14,318 bases of DNA, taken from Bacillota bacterium (GTDB lineage: Bacteria > Bacillota > Clostridia > Acetivibrionales > DSM-1351). The translations under genes were made by a program, and so were the position numbers. This document shows, piece after piece, positions 1-6,274 of the stretch (within the stretch, counting starts at the first letter, position 1; each line of letters opens with the position of its first letter). The stretch lies in assembly GCA_023441625.1 (NCBI GenBank), contig JAEZOA010000137.1:1-14318 (forward strand). Direction: 5' to 3'. The notes beneath the pieces are model-generated. The model did not search any database. It was given only the letters and a program-made list of their open reading frames with translations, and was not told where the DNA came from.

Positions 1-119
1 CCTCCAGCTTCCTTCGGATTCCTCGTCGCCGAGGACACCCTTGCTATTGGCTAACGGTTGGCACTATCAACCCCCGTATCGGACTTTCACCGACGGGAAA
101 GCGCCCATGCTGGGCGCAC
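1..119 (-). mobile_element. 5' end of a bacterial group IIC intron (partial, continues off the left edge)
   Basis: On the minus strand the sequence begins GTGCGCCCAGCATGGGCGC at 119, the GUGCG start typical of group II introns, folding as a GCGCCC/GGGCGC stem. Next comes a CCCGT...ACGGG stem enclosing CGG/CCG, then the conserved stretches AGCAAGGGTGTCC and GAATCCGAAGGAAGC. This order closely matches domain I of group IIC introns as I remember them, such as the crystallised Oceanobacillus iheyensis intron. The intron starts two bases past the T-tract of the mscL terminator, and class IIC introns are known to insert downstream of terminator hairpins. The maturase gene and 3' end, if present, would lie beyond the left edge, so whether the intron is complete cannot be told here. 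Confidence 0.88.
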
Positions 120-121
120 AT

Positions 122-153
122 AAAAAACAAGTCAGAAAAACAATTCTGACTTG
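122..153 (-). terminator. Rho-independent terminator of mscL and group IIC intron target
   Basis: A perfect 10-bp stem (128-137 pairing with 144-153) with a 6-base loop is followed on the minus strand by six T (127-122). It lies 17 bases after the mscL stop codon. The intron 5' end is 2 bases beyond the T run, so the hairpin probably also served as the recognition structure for intron insertion. Confidence 0.88.
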
Positions 154-170
154 CCTTAAATAATCAATTC

Positions 171-581
171 TTATTTTTCATTTCTATTTTCTTTTAATAG
201 ATCTCTTATTTCAGTAAGCATTTGAAGCTCAGGTGATGGAGTCGGCTCAACAATCTTAACTTCTTCAACCTTTTTCCTTTTAAGCTTGTTTATCAACTTA
301 ACCATACAGAAGACAACAAATGAAATTATCAGGAAATTGATAATCTGCTGAATAAATGAACCTATAAGTATTGCTGTTTCTCCATCTTGTGGCTTTCTTG
401 GAATTGTAACTCCTGAAAAATCAAGTCCGCCGATTAAAAAACCAATAGCTGGCATAACGACATCCTTAACCAATGAATTAACAATAGCTGTAAATGCAGT
501 ACCAATGATGATACCAACAGCAAGGTCGATGACATTGCCGCGTGAAATAAATTCTTTAAACTCAGAAATAAATTTTTTCAT
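171..581 (-). CDS. mscL: large-conductance mechanosensitive channel MscL
   Basis: The 136-residue product has the usual MscL length. It opens to relieve turgor on hypo-osmotic shock, acting as a homopentamer in the cytoplasmic membrane. The N-terminal helix MKKFISEFKEFISRGNVIDLAVG leads into the pore-lining TM1 with the family signature DLAVGIIIGTAF. A short extracellular loop (PRKPQDGE) follows, then TM2 (about residues 70-95), a basic cluster KLKRKK, and a C-terminal amphipathic helix (ELQMLTEIRDLLKEN). I chose ATG at 581 because the Shine-Dalgarno-like AGGTGGAG lies just upstream. A GTG at 590 would extend it by three residues but falls inside that site. A sigma-A promoter and a strong terminator bracket it as a single-gene unit. 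Confidence 0.96.
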   Translation of the reverse strand: MKKFISEFKEFISRGNVIDLAVGIIIGTAFTAIVNSLVKDVVMPAIGFLIGGLDFSGVTIPRKPQDGETAILIGSFIQQIINFLIISFVVFCMVKLINKLKRKKVEEVKIVEPTPSPELQMLTEIRDLLKENRNEK

Positions 582-630
582 AGTCTCCACCTTAATTTAA
601 TAAATTTTAAACAATTCATTTTACCTTCTG

Positions 631-659
631 AGTATAGACTATTCTTTCAAATAATTCAA
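631..659 (-). promoter_or_regulatory. sigma-A promoter of mscL
   Basis: On the minus strand TTGAAT (659-654) is separated by 17 bases from TATACT (636-631), about 50 bases before the mscL start. Spacing is optimal and both hexamers are close to consensus. Confidence 0.7.
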
Positions 660-712
660 TGATGAAAAAGCCAGCTTATTTTTCTAAATATGATTAATTC
701 TTCTTTCGTCAT
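656..712 (-). CDS. possible 18-codon ORF or coding remnant upstream of mscL
   Basis: A short minus-strand frame reads MTKEELIIFRKISWLFHH and is preceded by AGGAGAGC four to six bases before its ATG. The frame is open upstream to about 783 (40 codons in all) with a credible composition (QFQSRYKKIATEYRRA), so it may be the tail of a lost gene rather than a small protein. Its stop codon overlaps the -35 hexamer of the mscL promoter. I do not recognise the family. A good ribosome-binding site is the only positive evidence. Confidence 0.2.
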   Translation of the reverse strand: MTKEELIIFRKISWLFHH

Positions 713-763
713 TGCTCTCCTATATTCCGTTGCTATCTTCTTATATCGCGACTGAAATTGCGT

Positions 764-798
764 AAAAAATACCGCAATTCATAACTGAATGTGCGGTA
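764..798 (-). terminator. Rho-independent terminator of the VOC-family gene
   Basis: An imperfect hairpin (770-781 against 786-798, with G791 bulged) is followed on the minus strand by six T (769-764). It lies about 75 bases after the stop of the VOC gene. The right arm of this hairpin is also one half of an inverted-repeat pair, with its partner at 1379-1403. Confidence 0.65.
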
Positions 799-873
799 AT
801 AGAATGATTCTTGATATATAAACAATATGAAATACTACTCCATCAAAGAGTTTGCAATATGAGTACAGAATTA

Positions 874-1242
874 TTACACCCAAAACCCCCATCTTACACC
901 AAATTTATCAACAAACCTGACTACGCAAACGCTGTAATCCGTTGAACTTAAAGGAGAGATAGTTATACTGCCTTCCTTTAAAATCGAGTAAGCATTTTTC
1001 AAATCAGCTTCATTGTTGAAGCTGACAGCTAACTGATACCCACCTGACTTAGAATACCCATCGTTATCACCAAAGTCATTTAACATAAGTAATTGATCAT
1101 GAATCAAGATTTCAGCATGCATTACAAGATCACACTGTTCAGGATTTTGTATGACTGATTTGATAGTAGCATTAAACGCTTTTACGTAAAGCTCAATTGC
1201 TTCTTTACATTGACCATTAAAGTAGATATGCGTAACTAGCAT
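874..1242 (-). CDS. VOC superfamily (PhnB/glyoxalase-like) protein
   Basis: A 122-residue protein of the vicinal-oxygen-chelate fold. The start MLVTHIYFNGQCKEAIELYVKAF matches the PhnB-like subgroup, whose first strand and helix carry the pattern Y-x-x-F-x-G-x-C-x-E-A-x-x-x-Y. It continues with HAEILIHDQLLMLND and ends VVRFVDKFGVRWGFWV, the usual 'D-x-F-G-x-x-W' close. Family members are metal-binding dimers whose substrates are mostly unknown, so no reaction can be assigned. ATG at 1242 is preceded by GGGAGG five bases upstream. An upstream start at 1278 would add 12 residues without a ribosome site. It has its own extended -10 promoter and terminator, and an inverted-repeat pair flanks it. 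Confidence 0.87.
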   Translation of the reverse strand: MLVTHIYFNGQCKEAIELYVKAFNATIKSVIQNPEQCDLVMHAEILIHDQLLMLNDFGDNDGYSKSGGYQLAVSFNNEADLKNAYSILKEGSITISPLSSTDYSVCVVRFVDKFGVRWGFWV

Positions 1243-1331
1243 TTTTTCCTCCCATATTCCATGAATTTTAGTATTCAACCAGTAACCTTATTTCGTGTAT
1301 TAATACGATTACCTCTTAACATCTCATAGCA

Positions 1332-1340
1332 ATTATATCA
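1332..1340 (-). promoter_or_regulatory. extended -10 promoter of the VOC-family gene
   Basis: The minus strand reads TGATATAAT (1340-1332), a perfect extended -10 element (TGnTATAAT). No good -35 is seen, which is usual for this class. It lies about 90 bases before the ATG. An imperfect palindrome (TCGTATTAATACACGA on the minus strand, around 1295-1311) sits in the leader and could bind a regulator. Confidence 0.5.
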
Positions 1341-1378
1341 TATTTTTCCAATAGAGAGGAATACATTTTAAGAACTTC

Positions 1379-1403
1379 TTACCGCACTATTCAGTTGTCA
1401 ATG
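1379..1403. repeat. right half of an imperfect inverted-repeat pair (partner about 777-800)
   Basis: On the minus strand this reads AACTGAATAGTGCGGTAA. On the plus strand at 783-799 the left half reads AACTGAATGTGCGGTAA, differing by one inserted base. The two face each other about 580 bp apart around the VOC gene. The right half touches the point where the neighbouring GNAT reading frame stops. No transposase lies between them. Confidence 0.5.
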
Positions 1404-1404
1404 T

Positions 1405-1632
1405 TCATACTCCATCGCAAACTATCCAAAATGTACTTTGTGGAACCATCCAATTTTCAAGCCCGACTCCATTTGCAATATTATCACTTTTAACAAGCCA
1501 TTTTTTATACTCTTCAAATGTTCTTCCGTTGCAACCATTTACAAATCCATTCTCGTCTTTGGGAATTTCCTGCAGCATATTATAAACTTCAATGCCATCA
1601 TCTAGTGATAATTTTCTCAACTCGATATCCAT
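1405..1632 (-). pseudogene. C-terminally truncated GNAT-type acetyltransferase
   Basis: The 75-residue frame beginning MDIELRKLSLDDGIEVYNML is the N-terminal strand and helix of a GNAT N-acetyltransferase. The sequence then runs EIPKDENGFVNGCNGRTFEEYKKWL and QSTFWIVCDGV, and stops exactly where the central beta-strands and the acetyl-CoA binding motif A (R/Q-x-x-G-x-G/A) should follow. No continuation appears in another frame before the VOC gene, so this is a deletion or rearrangement rather than a simple frameshift. GGGG sits about 8 bases upstream of ATG 1632. A GTG at 1641 would add three residues. The break coincides with the inverted repeat at 1379-1403. Confidence 0.75.
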
Positions 1633-1741
1633 CCATAACACCCCAATGTATATAGTTTTTTCGCTGTTAAAATAATTTGATACAAGTATTACATTATATT
1701 CTATATAAGGAACATATATCTGTAAAGACTAATGTTTTTAC

Positions 1742-1787
1742 AAAAAAATAAAGGACTTCACAAATTATTAAATCTGTGAAACCCTTT
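1742..1787 (-). terminator. Rho-independent terminator behind the tRNA-Leu 3' fragment
   Basis: A 13-bp stem with two G-U pairs (1750-1762 against 1775-1787) and a 12-base loop is followed by seven T on the minus strand (1748-1742). It lies directly after the partial tRNA and has the form of a tRNA terminator. It suggests this was the original downstream end of the tRNA-Leu unit before an insertion or duplication. Confidence 0.85.
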
Positions 1788-1821
1788 ATCGTGGTGCGGA
1801 TGAAGAGACTTGAACTCCCAC
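1774..1821 (-). repeat. 48-bp direct repeat containing the tRNA-Leu 3' end (att-like site, distal copy)
   Basis: These 48 bases equal 6079-6126 except for one substitution (C at 1790, T at 6095), in the same orientation and 4,305 bp away. On the minus strand the copy carries the last 30 bases of tRNA-Leu (T arm, 3' acceptor strand, discriminator and CCA, 1821-1792) and 18 bases beyond. Upstream of the T arm all tRNA identity is lost. A partial tRNA with only its 3' end and terminator is the signature of a tRNA-gene attachment site. No integrase is visible between the two copies. Confidence 0.8.
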
Positions 1822-1860
1822 TGTATATGCAACGTTGTTTGATTCCATATAATCACCCAC

Positions 1861-2283
1861 TCATTTACTATCTAAATACCTTGCATTGAAATCTTCCAAA
1901 TTTTCAGCCATCTGAAAAGCCTTCATAAATGATTCAACTATTGATTTAGTTGCATAGCCCTTTTTACGACATTCTGGAACTGTGTATACATCACCAATAA
2001 AGCCGTAAAAATGAGTTGTGAAAAAACTATATGGAATATCATTTTTAATAAAAGCACCTCCACAAGAAACGATATTGCCTTCAATTTCCTCAATAAAATG
2101 TATTGCTTTTTGTTCAGAATACAATTTATAATACTCGGCTTCGATTATATCTTTAGCATCTTTGCTTAACAGGTGAATATGACCACTTTCTTCAAACATT
2201 CTAATTTTCAATTCACATATGGATTTAATATCATCAAAGCCCCTTAAGGGGCTGCCCGTAAAATTCACGCGGTTGGCGGACAA
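1861..2283 (-). pseudogene. chimeric, doubly truncated GNAT acetyltransferase fused to an IS605 end
   Basis: The open frame starts with TTG at 2283 without a ribosome site, and its first 15 residues (SANRVNFTGSPLRG) are a translation of the adjacent insertion-sequence end. Genuine GNAT sequence starts near FDDIKSICELKIRMFEESGH. It runs through IHFIEEIEGNIVSCGGAF and the acetyl-CoA motif A region VYTVPECRKKGYATKSIVE. After that the expected helix and the C-terminal 'YEKLGF'-type strand are missing, replaced by about 23 unrelated residues ending ARYLDSK. So both ends are lost: the 5' end to the insertion sequence and the 3' end to a junction near 1930, close to the tRNA fragment. It is unlikely to be functional. 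Confidence 0.7.
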
Positions 2284-2372
2284 TTCAATATGTCTTTAGA
2301 CATAGCTAGTAACATGCCCTTATAGGGCTAGAGCATGCCACACGTTCTACGTGTGGTCATGACGTGTCCAAT
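2236..2372 (-). mobile_element. right-end relic of an IS200/IS605-family element (omega-RNA-like)
   Basis: This stretch packs four hairpins: 2338-2356 (7-bp stem CCACACG), 2316-2328 (GCCCT/AGGGC), 2290-2303 (ATGTCT/AGACAT) and the 16-base perfect palindrome 2238-2253 (AGCCCCTTAAGGGGCT). On the minus strand the phrase CCGCCAACCGCGTGAATTTT followed by ACGGGCAGCCCC matches, from memory, the conserved 3' ends of IS605/IS1341-type elements, where tnpB ends and the omega RNA scaffold lies. No TnpA or TnpB reading frame is found in 2373-2577, so only the end survives. It abuts the GNAT fragment at about 2236. Confidence 0.65.
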
Positions 2373-2577
2373 CACATAGATTTTGATACAATTTAGCAGT
2401 AATCGGATTACGTTAAAAGGTTTGATTAACGTTGAAAAGTATGCTTTGCTCTAAAAGGTTTGAACACCTTACTATATTCTTTGAACGCTTTATATAATCC
2501 CAATACCCCAAATGGTATAACTTCGGATAGTTCCCCCCAATATCAAAAGAATTATTCATAATATTTTATTGAGTCAT
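2373..2577. other. non-coding stretch between IS relic and hydrolase
   Basis: No frame here shows a recognisable protein, and I do not see the zinc-ribbon cysteines of a TnpB C terminus. There is no convincing terminator after the hydrolase stop codon. It probably contains decayed insertion-sequence DNA. Confidence 0.4.
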
Positions 2578-3642
2578 TTATCTATTTTTACTGCCTTGTA
2601 AAAAATCATCTGCCATATCCGCTATAGCTTGTGATTGGCTCCACTGCAAATAATGCTTTCCTTTCAAATATACTATTTTTTGAATATCTGGATTTGAGAT
2701 TATCTCTTTATGCAACCCATCCCATGTTTTATTATATCCCCGTTTCTCCATTTGCTTTTTATATTGCTTACACGAATCTTCACTTAGTATAAAAAGAGCA
2801 GGTATATTATCTGGGCATTTAATATCATAGATTGACTTGCAATTCTCTTTTAAAAGCCTGAATTCACTGAGTCGCGCATTTGTAATAGATGTACGGCTAT
2901 ACAAAGCATTAACATTTTCCATTTCTTCTTTGGAATATCCCCCGCTATTTTCCATGTCCTGAAGATATGGATCACCAGAAAGATATGATAACCGTGTAAG
3001 TCCCGTAAAATCCATAAATCTTGCCAGATAATACAATGCAGTTGAAATTTCAGAGTTCTCATCATACTTTGCCTGGTTTGGCACAGAACAATCTATCCCA
3101 ATCATACCCTCTACTTCCTTTGGAAAGTCTTTCATATATTGAAGACAGTATATTCCAGAAACTGAATGTGGCATTAGTATATATGGGGGTTCAATTTTTA
3201 ATTCACGCAAAGTATCTCTAATCTCTTTTACAACATTTGTGTTTGTCCGTGCTTTACTTGAATCATCGCTCAGCCCATATCCCGCATATTCCAGTGTTAC
3301 CACTTTATATCTATCACCTAATTTATCAGCTAACGGCTTAAAATCAATAATTGGACTGGCTGTTCCCATCCCGCTAAGCAATACTATGGTTTTTTCTCCT
3401 TCACCAGTAACCGCCACTCTTATATTTGCTCCATTAACTTTCACGTCAGTACCAACCCTACTCAATGCTTTATCTTCTTGAATGCATAACACCTTATTCC
3501 AAATTGTTGTGCCCAATAGAAAAAGCAGCAAAAGTCCTAGTAACACAAGTAATACTCTTTTTAGTATTTTCAATATTCTTTTAAATAGATTTTTCATCTT
3601 TTTATTCGGAAAAGTAATGTTTAATTTTATTATTCTATGCAT
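2578..3642 (-). CDS. membrane-anchored alpha/beta hydrolase
   Basis: A 354-residue protein with a basic N terminus (KNLFKRILKILKRV) and one membrane segment (about residues 28-47), then an extracellular alpha/beta-hydrolase domain. Visible features are the oxyanion-loop strand TIVLLSGMGTASP (85-97), the second strand VVTLEYAGYGLSD, the nucleophile elbow H-S-V-S-G with Ser160, ALFILSEDS (282-290, acidic member of the triad likely here) and the catalytic histidine in GKHYLQWSQ (His330). The substrate is unknown. The frame overlaps the kinase stop by 13 bases, so translation is probably coupled. No clear ribosome site precedes either ATG 3642 or the alternative ATG 3597, which would give 339 residues starting MKNLFKR. 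It is the last gene of the two-component operon and may act at the cell surface under its control. Confidence 0.85.
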   Translation of the reverse strand: MHRIIKLNITFPNKKMKNLFKRILKILKRVLLVLLGLLLLFLLGTTIWNKVLCIQEDKALSRVGTDVKVNGANIRVAVTGEGEKTIVLLSGMGTASPIIDFKPLADKLGDRYKVVTLEYAGYGLSDDSSKARTNTNVVKEIRDTLRELKIEPPYILMPHSVSGIYCLQYMKDFPKEVEGMIGIDCSVPNQAKYDENSEISTALYYLARFMDFTGLTRLSYLSGDPYLQDMENSGGYSKEEMENVNALYSRTSITNARLSEFRLLKENCKSIYDIKCPDNIPALFILSEDSCKQYKKQMEKRGYNKTWDGLHKEIISNPDIQKIVYLKGKHYLQWSQSQAIADMADDFLQGSKNR

Positions 3643-4727
3643 TGGGGGATATGAATTATTACCTTTGCTCCACCATTTACCTCATCATTTGTAAGCTGTA
3701 AAGTGCCATTGTGTTGTTTTATAATTGAATCAGCAATATATAAGCCAAGTCCGTAATGATTCATTCTGCCTCTGCTTATACCTTCCATGTAAAACTGTTC
3801 TTTCGCGTGTTTTAATGCATTTTGACTAAAGCCACAGCCAGAATCTGTAATGCAAATAACTGCATTGTTTTTATCAGAAGTAAGTACTATCCTTATTGTG
3901 CCTTCTTTTGGAGTAAAGTCTAGTGCGTTTGTTATCAGATTATTAAAAACTCGTTTTATTAATTCAACATCAGCTGAAATAGAGATATTTTCATCAGCCT
4001 TTTCCGTAAAAATTGCAATTTCTTTTTCGCCTGTTATCCTTGATAACCTAGCTACTACTTCATCAAGTACTACCTTAAGGTTTACTTTCTGCTTATTTAC
4101 TGTAAACCCTCTATCAACTTGAGTAATTTGCAGAAGCTGAGTCAAATAGATTTCAAGCTGCTCCAAGCTAATCTTTGCGTCTTTAACATACTCCTTATCA
4201 AGATCATCCAAGTTACCTGTATGTAGTAAATCTATATTACCCTTCAAAACTGTGATAGGCGTCTTAAAATCATGTGCAAGTGCTGAAATCTGATACTTAC
4301 GGTTCTTCTCCAACTGCCACTGTGTTTCAAGAGCTTCTTTCAATGCAATCCTAACATCATCTATGCTTTCCAATACCTGATCGATTTCCTTGACTCCACT
4401 TGAATTAATATCAAAATCCAAATCCTGCATCTTTATTTTGTTTGTTACTTCTAAAATAACTTGACCTTTTTTTTTCAGTTTTTTTGCTGTTACAGATGAA
4501 ATAATAAATATTAGAAATACTGCCACACATGGATATACAATCATGATTGCCATCTCAATATTGACAAATACATCAGCTTTAAAAAACTTTTCTTCTGCAA
4601 TAATATTCAGAAAAATAAGTATACATAGTGTTAGTGCTAGCATACCAAACCCAATGCAATAAACAGCTTTCATTATAATATATATAAACTTTGTCTGACG
4701 TCTTTTTCCGTTTTTTATGTCTCCCAC
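3630..4727 (-). CDS. two-component sensor histidine kinase
   Basis: A 365-residue kinase with two membrane segments (about 17-42 and 57-79) separated by a very short external loop of about 14 residues, which suggests sensing in or at the membrane rather than by a large external domain. A HAMP-like linker follows, then the dimerisation/H-box ALAHDFKTPITVLKG (phospho-acceptor His152), N box NNLITNALDFTP (262-273), G1 box ITDSGCGFS (293-301) and G2 box YGLGLYIA (325-332). All catalytic motifs are intact. The frame starts with GTG at 4727, overlapping the regulator stop by 13 bases, with GGGGGATTGG upstream. An in-frame ATG at codon 20 is an alternative. The stimulus is unknown. Confidence 0.93.
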   Translation of the reverse strand: MGDIKNGKRRQTKFIYIIMKAVYCIGFGMLALTLCILIFLNIIAEEKFFKADVFVNIEMAIMIVYPCVAVFLIFIISSVTAKKLKKKGQVILEVTNKIKMQDLDFDINSSGVKEIDQVLESIDDVRIALKEALETQWQLEKNRKYQISALAHDFKTPITVLKGNIDLLHTGNLDDLDKEYVKDAKISLEQLEIYLTQLLQITQVDRGFTVNKQKVNLKVVLDEVVARLSRITGEKEIAIFTEKADENISISADVELIKRVFNNLITNALDFTPKEGTIRIVLTSDKNNAVICITDSGCGFSQNALKHAKEQFYMEGISRGRMNHYGLGLYIADSIIKQHNGTLQLTNDEVNGGAKVIIHIPQCIE

Positions 4728-5377
4728 CTATATCCAATCCCCCAGACTGTCTTTATTGGCGAAACACTGGCCTCATCCAGTTTAGCTCTAATATTCATAA
4801 TGTGGGTCACAATTGTATTATCATTGCTTTCTCCATCATATCCGAATACAGCTTCTAATATCTGTTCTCTGGAAAACACCTGTCCTTTGTGCCTACAAAG
4901 ATATTCACATATATTATATTCCGCTTTTGTCAGGCTAATGGTATTACAATTTACCATTAGCTTCTTGGCAAGCAAATCAAACTGAATATCCCCCGAATAC
5001 ATTAATGTATGTCGTTCACGGCATTCTCTCCTTAGATGGGCATTAATCCTAGCTTTCAATTCTTGAATACCAAAAGGCTTCCTGATATAATCGTCTGCAC
5101 CAAGACCAAATCCATACACAATATCCACTTCCTCCGACTTTGCGGTAATAAAGATAATTGGACAATCTACTCTCCCACGAATTTTCCTGCATACCTCAAA
5201 GCCATCTGTTCCCGGCATCATAATATCCAGTAGAATCAGATCAAACCATGGCAGTTTATCCTCTTCCACCTTGTCAAATCCCAAACATGCCGTAACTATA
5301 TGACCATCCTGAATTAGTACATTTTTTATTAATTTAATAATCCCTTCTTCATCATCTACTACAAGTATCTTAGCCAT
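4715..5377 (-). CDS. OmpR/PhoB-family response regulator
   Basis: A 220-residue regulator. The receiver domain has the acidic pair VDDEEG (Asp8, Asp9, Glu10), phospho-acceptor Asp51 in LLDIMMPGTDGFEV, Thr/Ser switch in FITAKS and Lys99 in IRKPFG. The C-terminal winged helix (about 125-220) includes ISLTKAEYNICEYLCRHKGQVFSREQI and the wing region IKTVWGIGYRWE. It is the first gene of a three-gene operon with the kinase and the alpha/beta hydrolase. GGGGGAAG lies about 9-10 bases before ATG 5377. Twin 11-bp-spaced repeats at its promoter suggest that it regulates its own operon. Confidence 0.95.
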   Translation of the reverse strand: MAKILVVDDEEGIIKLIKNVLIQDGHIVTACLGFDKVEEDKLPWFDLILLDIMMPGTDGFEVCRKIRGRVDCPIIFITAKSEEVDIVYGFGLGADDYIRKPFGIQELKARINAHLRRECRERHTLMYSGDIQFDLLAKKLMVNCNTISLTKAEYNICEYLCRHKGQVFSREQILEAVFGYDGESNDNTIVTHIMNIRAKLDEASVSPIKTVWGIGYRWET

Positions 5378-5440
5378 GTAACCATACTTCCCCCTATATT
5401 ACTTTTCCTCTTCTCCTTTCGAAGAGAATGTTATAACATA

Positions 5441-5469
5441 ATTATAAAGATTCTATAAAGATTTTCATA
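5441..5469 (-). promoter_or_regulatory. promoter of the two-component operon with paired 11-bp operator repeats
   Basis: On the minus strand AATCTTTATA occurs twice, at 5463-5454 and 5452-5443, with a period of 11 bp, the spacing favoured by dimers of OmpR/PhoB-type regulators. The -10 TATAAT (5446-5441) overlaps the second repeat. The -35 position 17 bases upstream (TATGAA, 5469-5464) is poor, as expected for an activator-dependent or repressible promoter. The inference is autoregulation by the downstream response regulator. Confidence 0.45.
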
Positions 5470-6052
5470 TACTTTCCCGCATCTATCAATTATCTCCTAC
5501 TCACTATCATTTCATTTATTAAGACGCAATATTATACAATTGCATCACACAATAGTTATACATTTTAATACCAATAATTTGAAGAATAATCACAATATTA
5601 AGCAACTGTGAAGGACTATAACCTTTAAAATTTAACTTTTATTGGAGTAGTCAGTATAACTATTCAGCAAGCTTTAAGTCTAATCCTTTTTTTCTAGCAC
5701 CATATTCCCATGAATAACAAACAAGACCTTTGCCAGTTTCCCAAACAAATTTTGAATAGCTACTATTTCTTGGATTGTATGCCCACATACATTTCTTCTT
5801 ATATAATCTAAATTTACTCTAATACTTTAAATGTAACTTGGCGTGTAAGAACGTAGCACTCCTATAATTTGTTATATCTCACAATCATATAATAATCTAG
5901 TATTCTACATTTAATTACCATTTCCTCTAATATTGAATTGATAAACCAGAAATAATAACCTACCTAAGTAGTCAGCAGGTCTCATTTAAGATAGGTGAAA
6001 GCTTTATTGAGTCCAGTGTGTTAAAAATCACCCACTGGATTTTAGACAAAAC
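5470..6052. other. long non-coding stretch upstream of the two-component operon
   Basis: About 580 bases hold no intact gene. Apart from the coding remnant at 5660-5788 and a small hairpin (TCCAGTG/CACTGGA, 6012-6018 and 6033-6039), I see no promoter, RNA gene or repeat I can support. It reads as decayed DNA between the tRNA and the operon. Confidence 0.4.
5660..5788 (-). pseudogene. short coding remnant, family unknown
   Basis: A 42-codon minus-strand frame reads MWAYNPRNSSYSKFVWETG followed by KGLVCYSWEYGARKKGLDLKLAE and a stop. It is rich in Trp, Tyr and Gly and protein-like in composition, unlike the surrounding A+T-rich DNA. It can be extended about ten codons upstream (SKFRLYKKKC) before a stop, and no ribosome site precedes the ATG. 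This looks like the C-terminal tail of a lost gene. I do not recognise the family. Confidence 0.35.
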
Positions 6053-6092
6053 AAAAAGTCCCACAAAGTGTTGAAACCCTGTGAAACCCTTT
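6053..6092 (-). terminator. Rho-independent terminator of tRNA-Leu
   Basis: A 13-position stem with several G-U pairs (6053-6065 against 6080-6092) ends in a T-rich run on the minus strand. It follows the CCA end of the tRNA by about 5 bases. It is weaker than its counterpart at 1742-1787, with which it shares one arm through the 48-bp repeat. Confidence 0.6.
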
Positions 6093-6096
6093 ATTG

Positions 6097-6179
<83 letters not shown>

Positions 6180-6192
6180 ACGAGCAGTTTTT

Positions 6193-6221
6193 ATTATAAT
6201 CACATTTTAAACTTTTGTCAA
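6193..6221 (-). promoter_or_regulatory. sigma-A promoter of tRNA-Leu
   Basis: The minus strand carries perfect consensus TTGACA (6221-6216), a 17-base spacer and TATAAT (6198-6193), placing the start of transcription a few bases before the mature tRNA 5' end. This is what a strong stable-RNA promoter looks like. Confidence 0.92.
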
Positions 6222-6274
6222 CACTAAATTCCTAAATAAAATATAGTTAGAGACTGTTAAACTAAGTTAGCTTG

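Noticed and set aside
1792..1821. A second tRNA-Leu gene.
   Set aside because: Only the 3' 30 bases are present; there is no D arm, anticodon arm or 5' acceptor strand, so it is a fragment.
3021..3694. Several plus-strand open frames of 66-80 codons opposite the alpha/beta hydrolase.
   Set aside because: They lie fully inside a well-supported hydrolase/kinase coding region, have no ribosome sites and low-complexity translations; they are antisense shadows.
6012..6046. Sequence TCACCCACTGGA resembling the tRNA-Leu anticodon arm (6129-6140), possibly a third tRNA fragment.
   Set aside because: Only 11 of 12 bases match, with no flanking similarity, and the stretch also makes a simple hairpin with TCCAGTG. 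Too short to claim.
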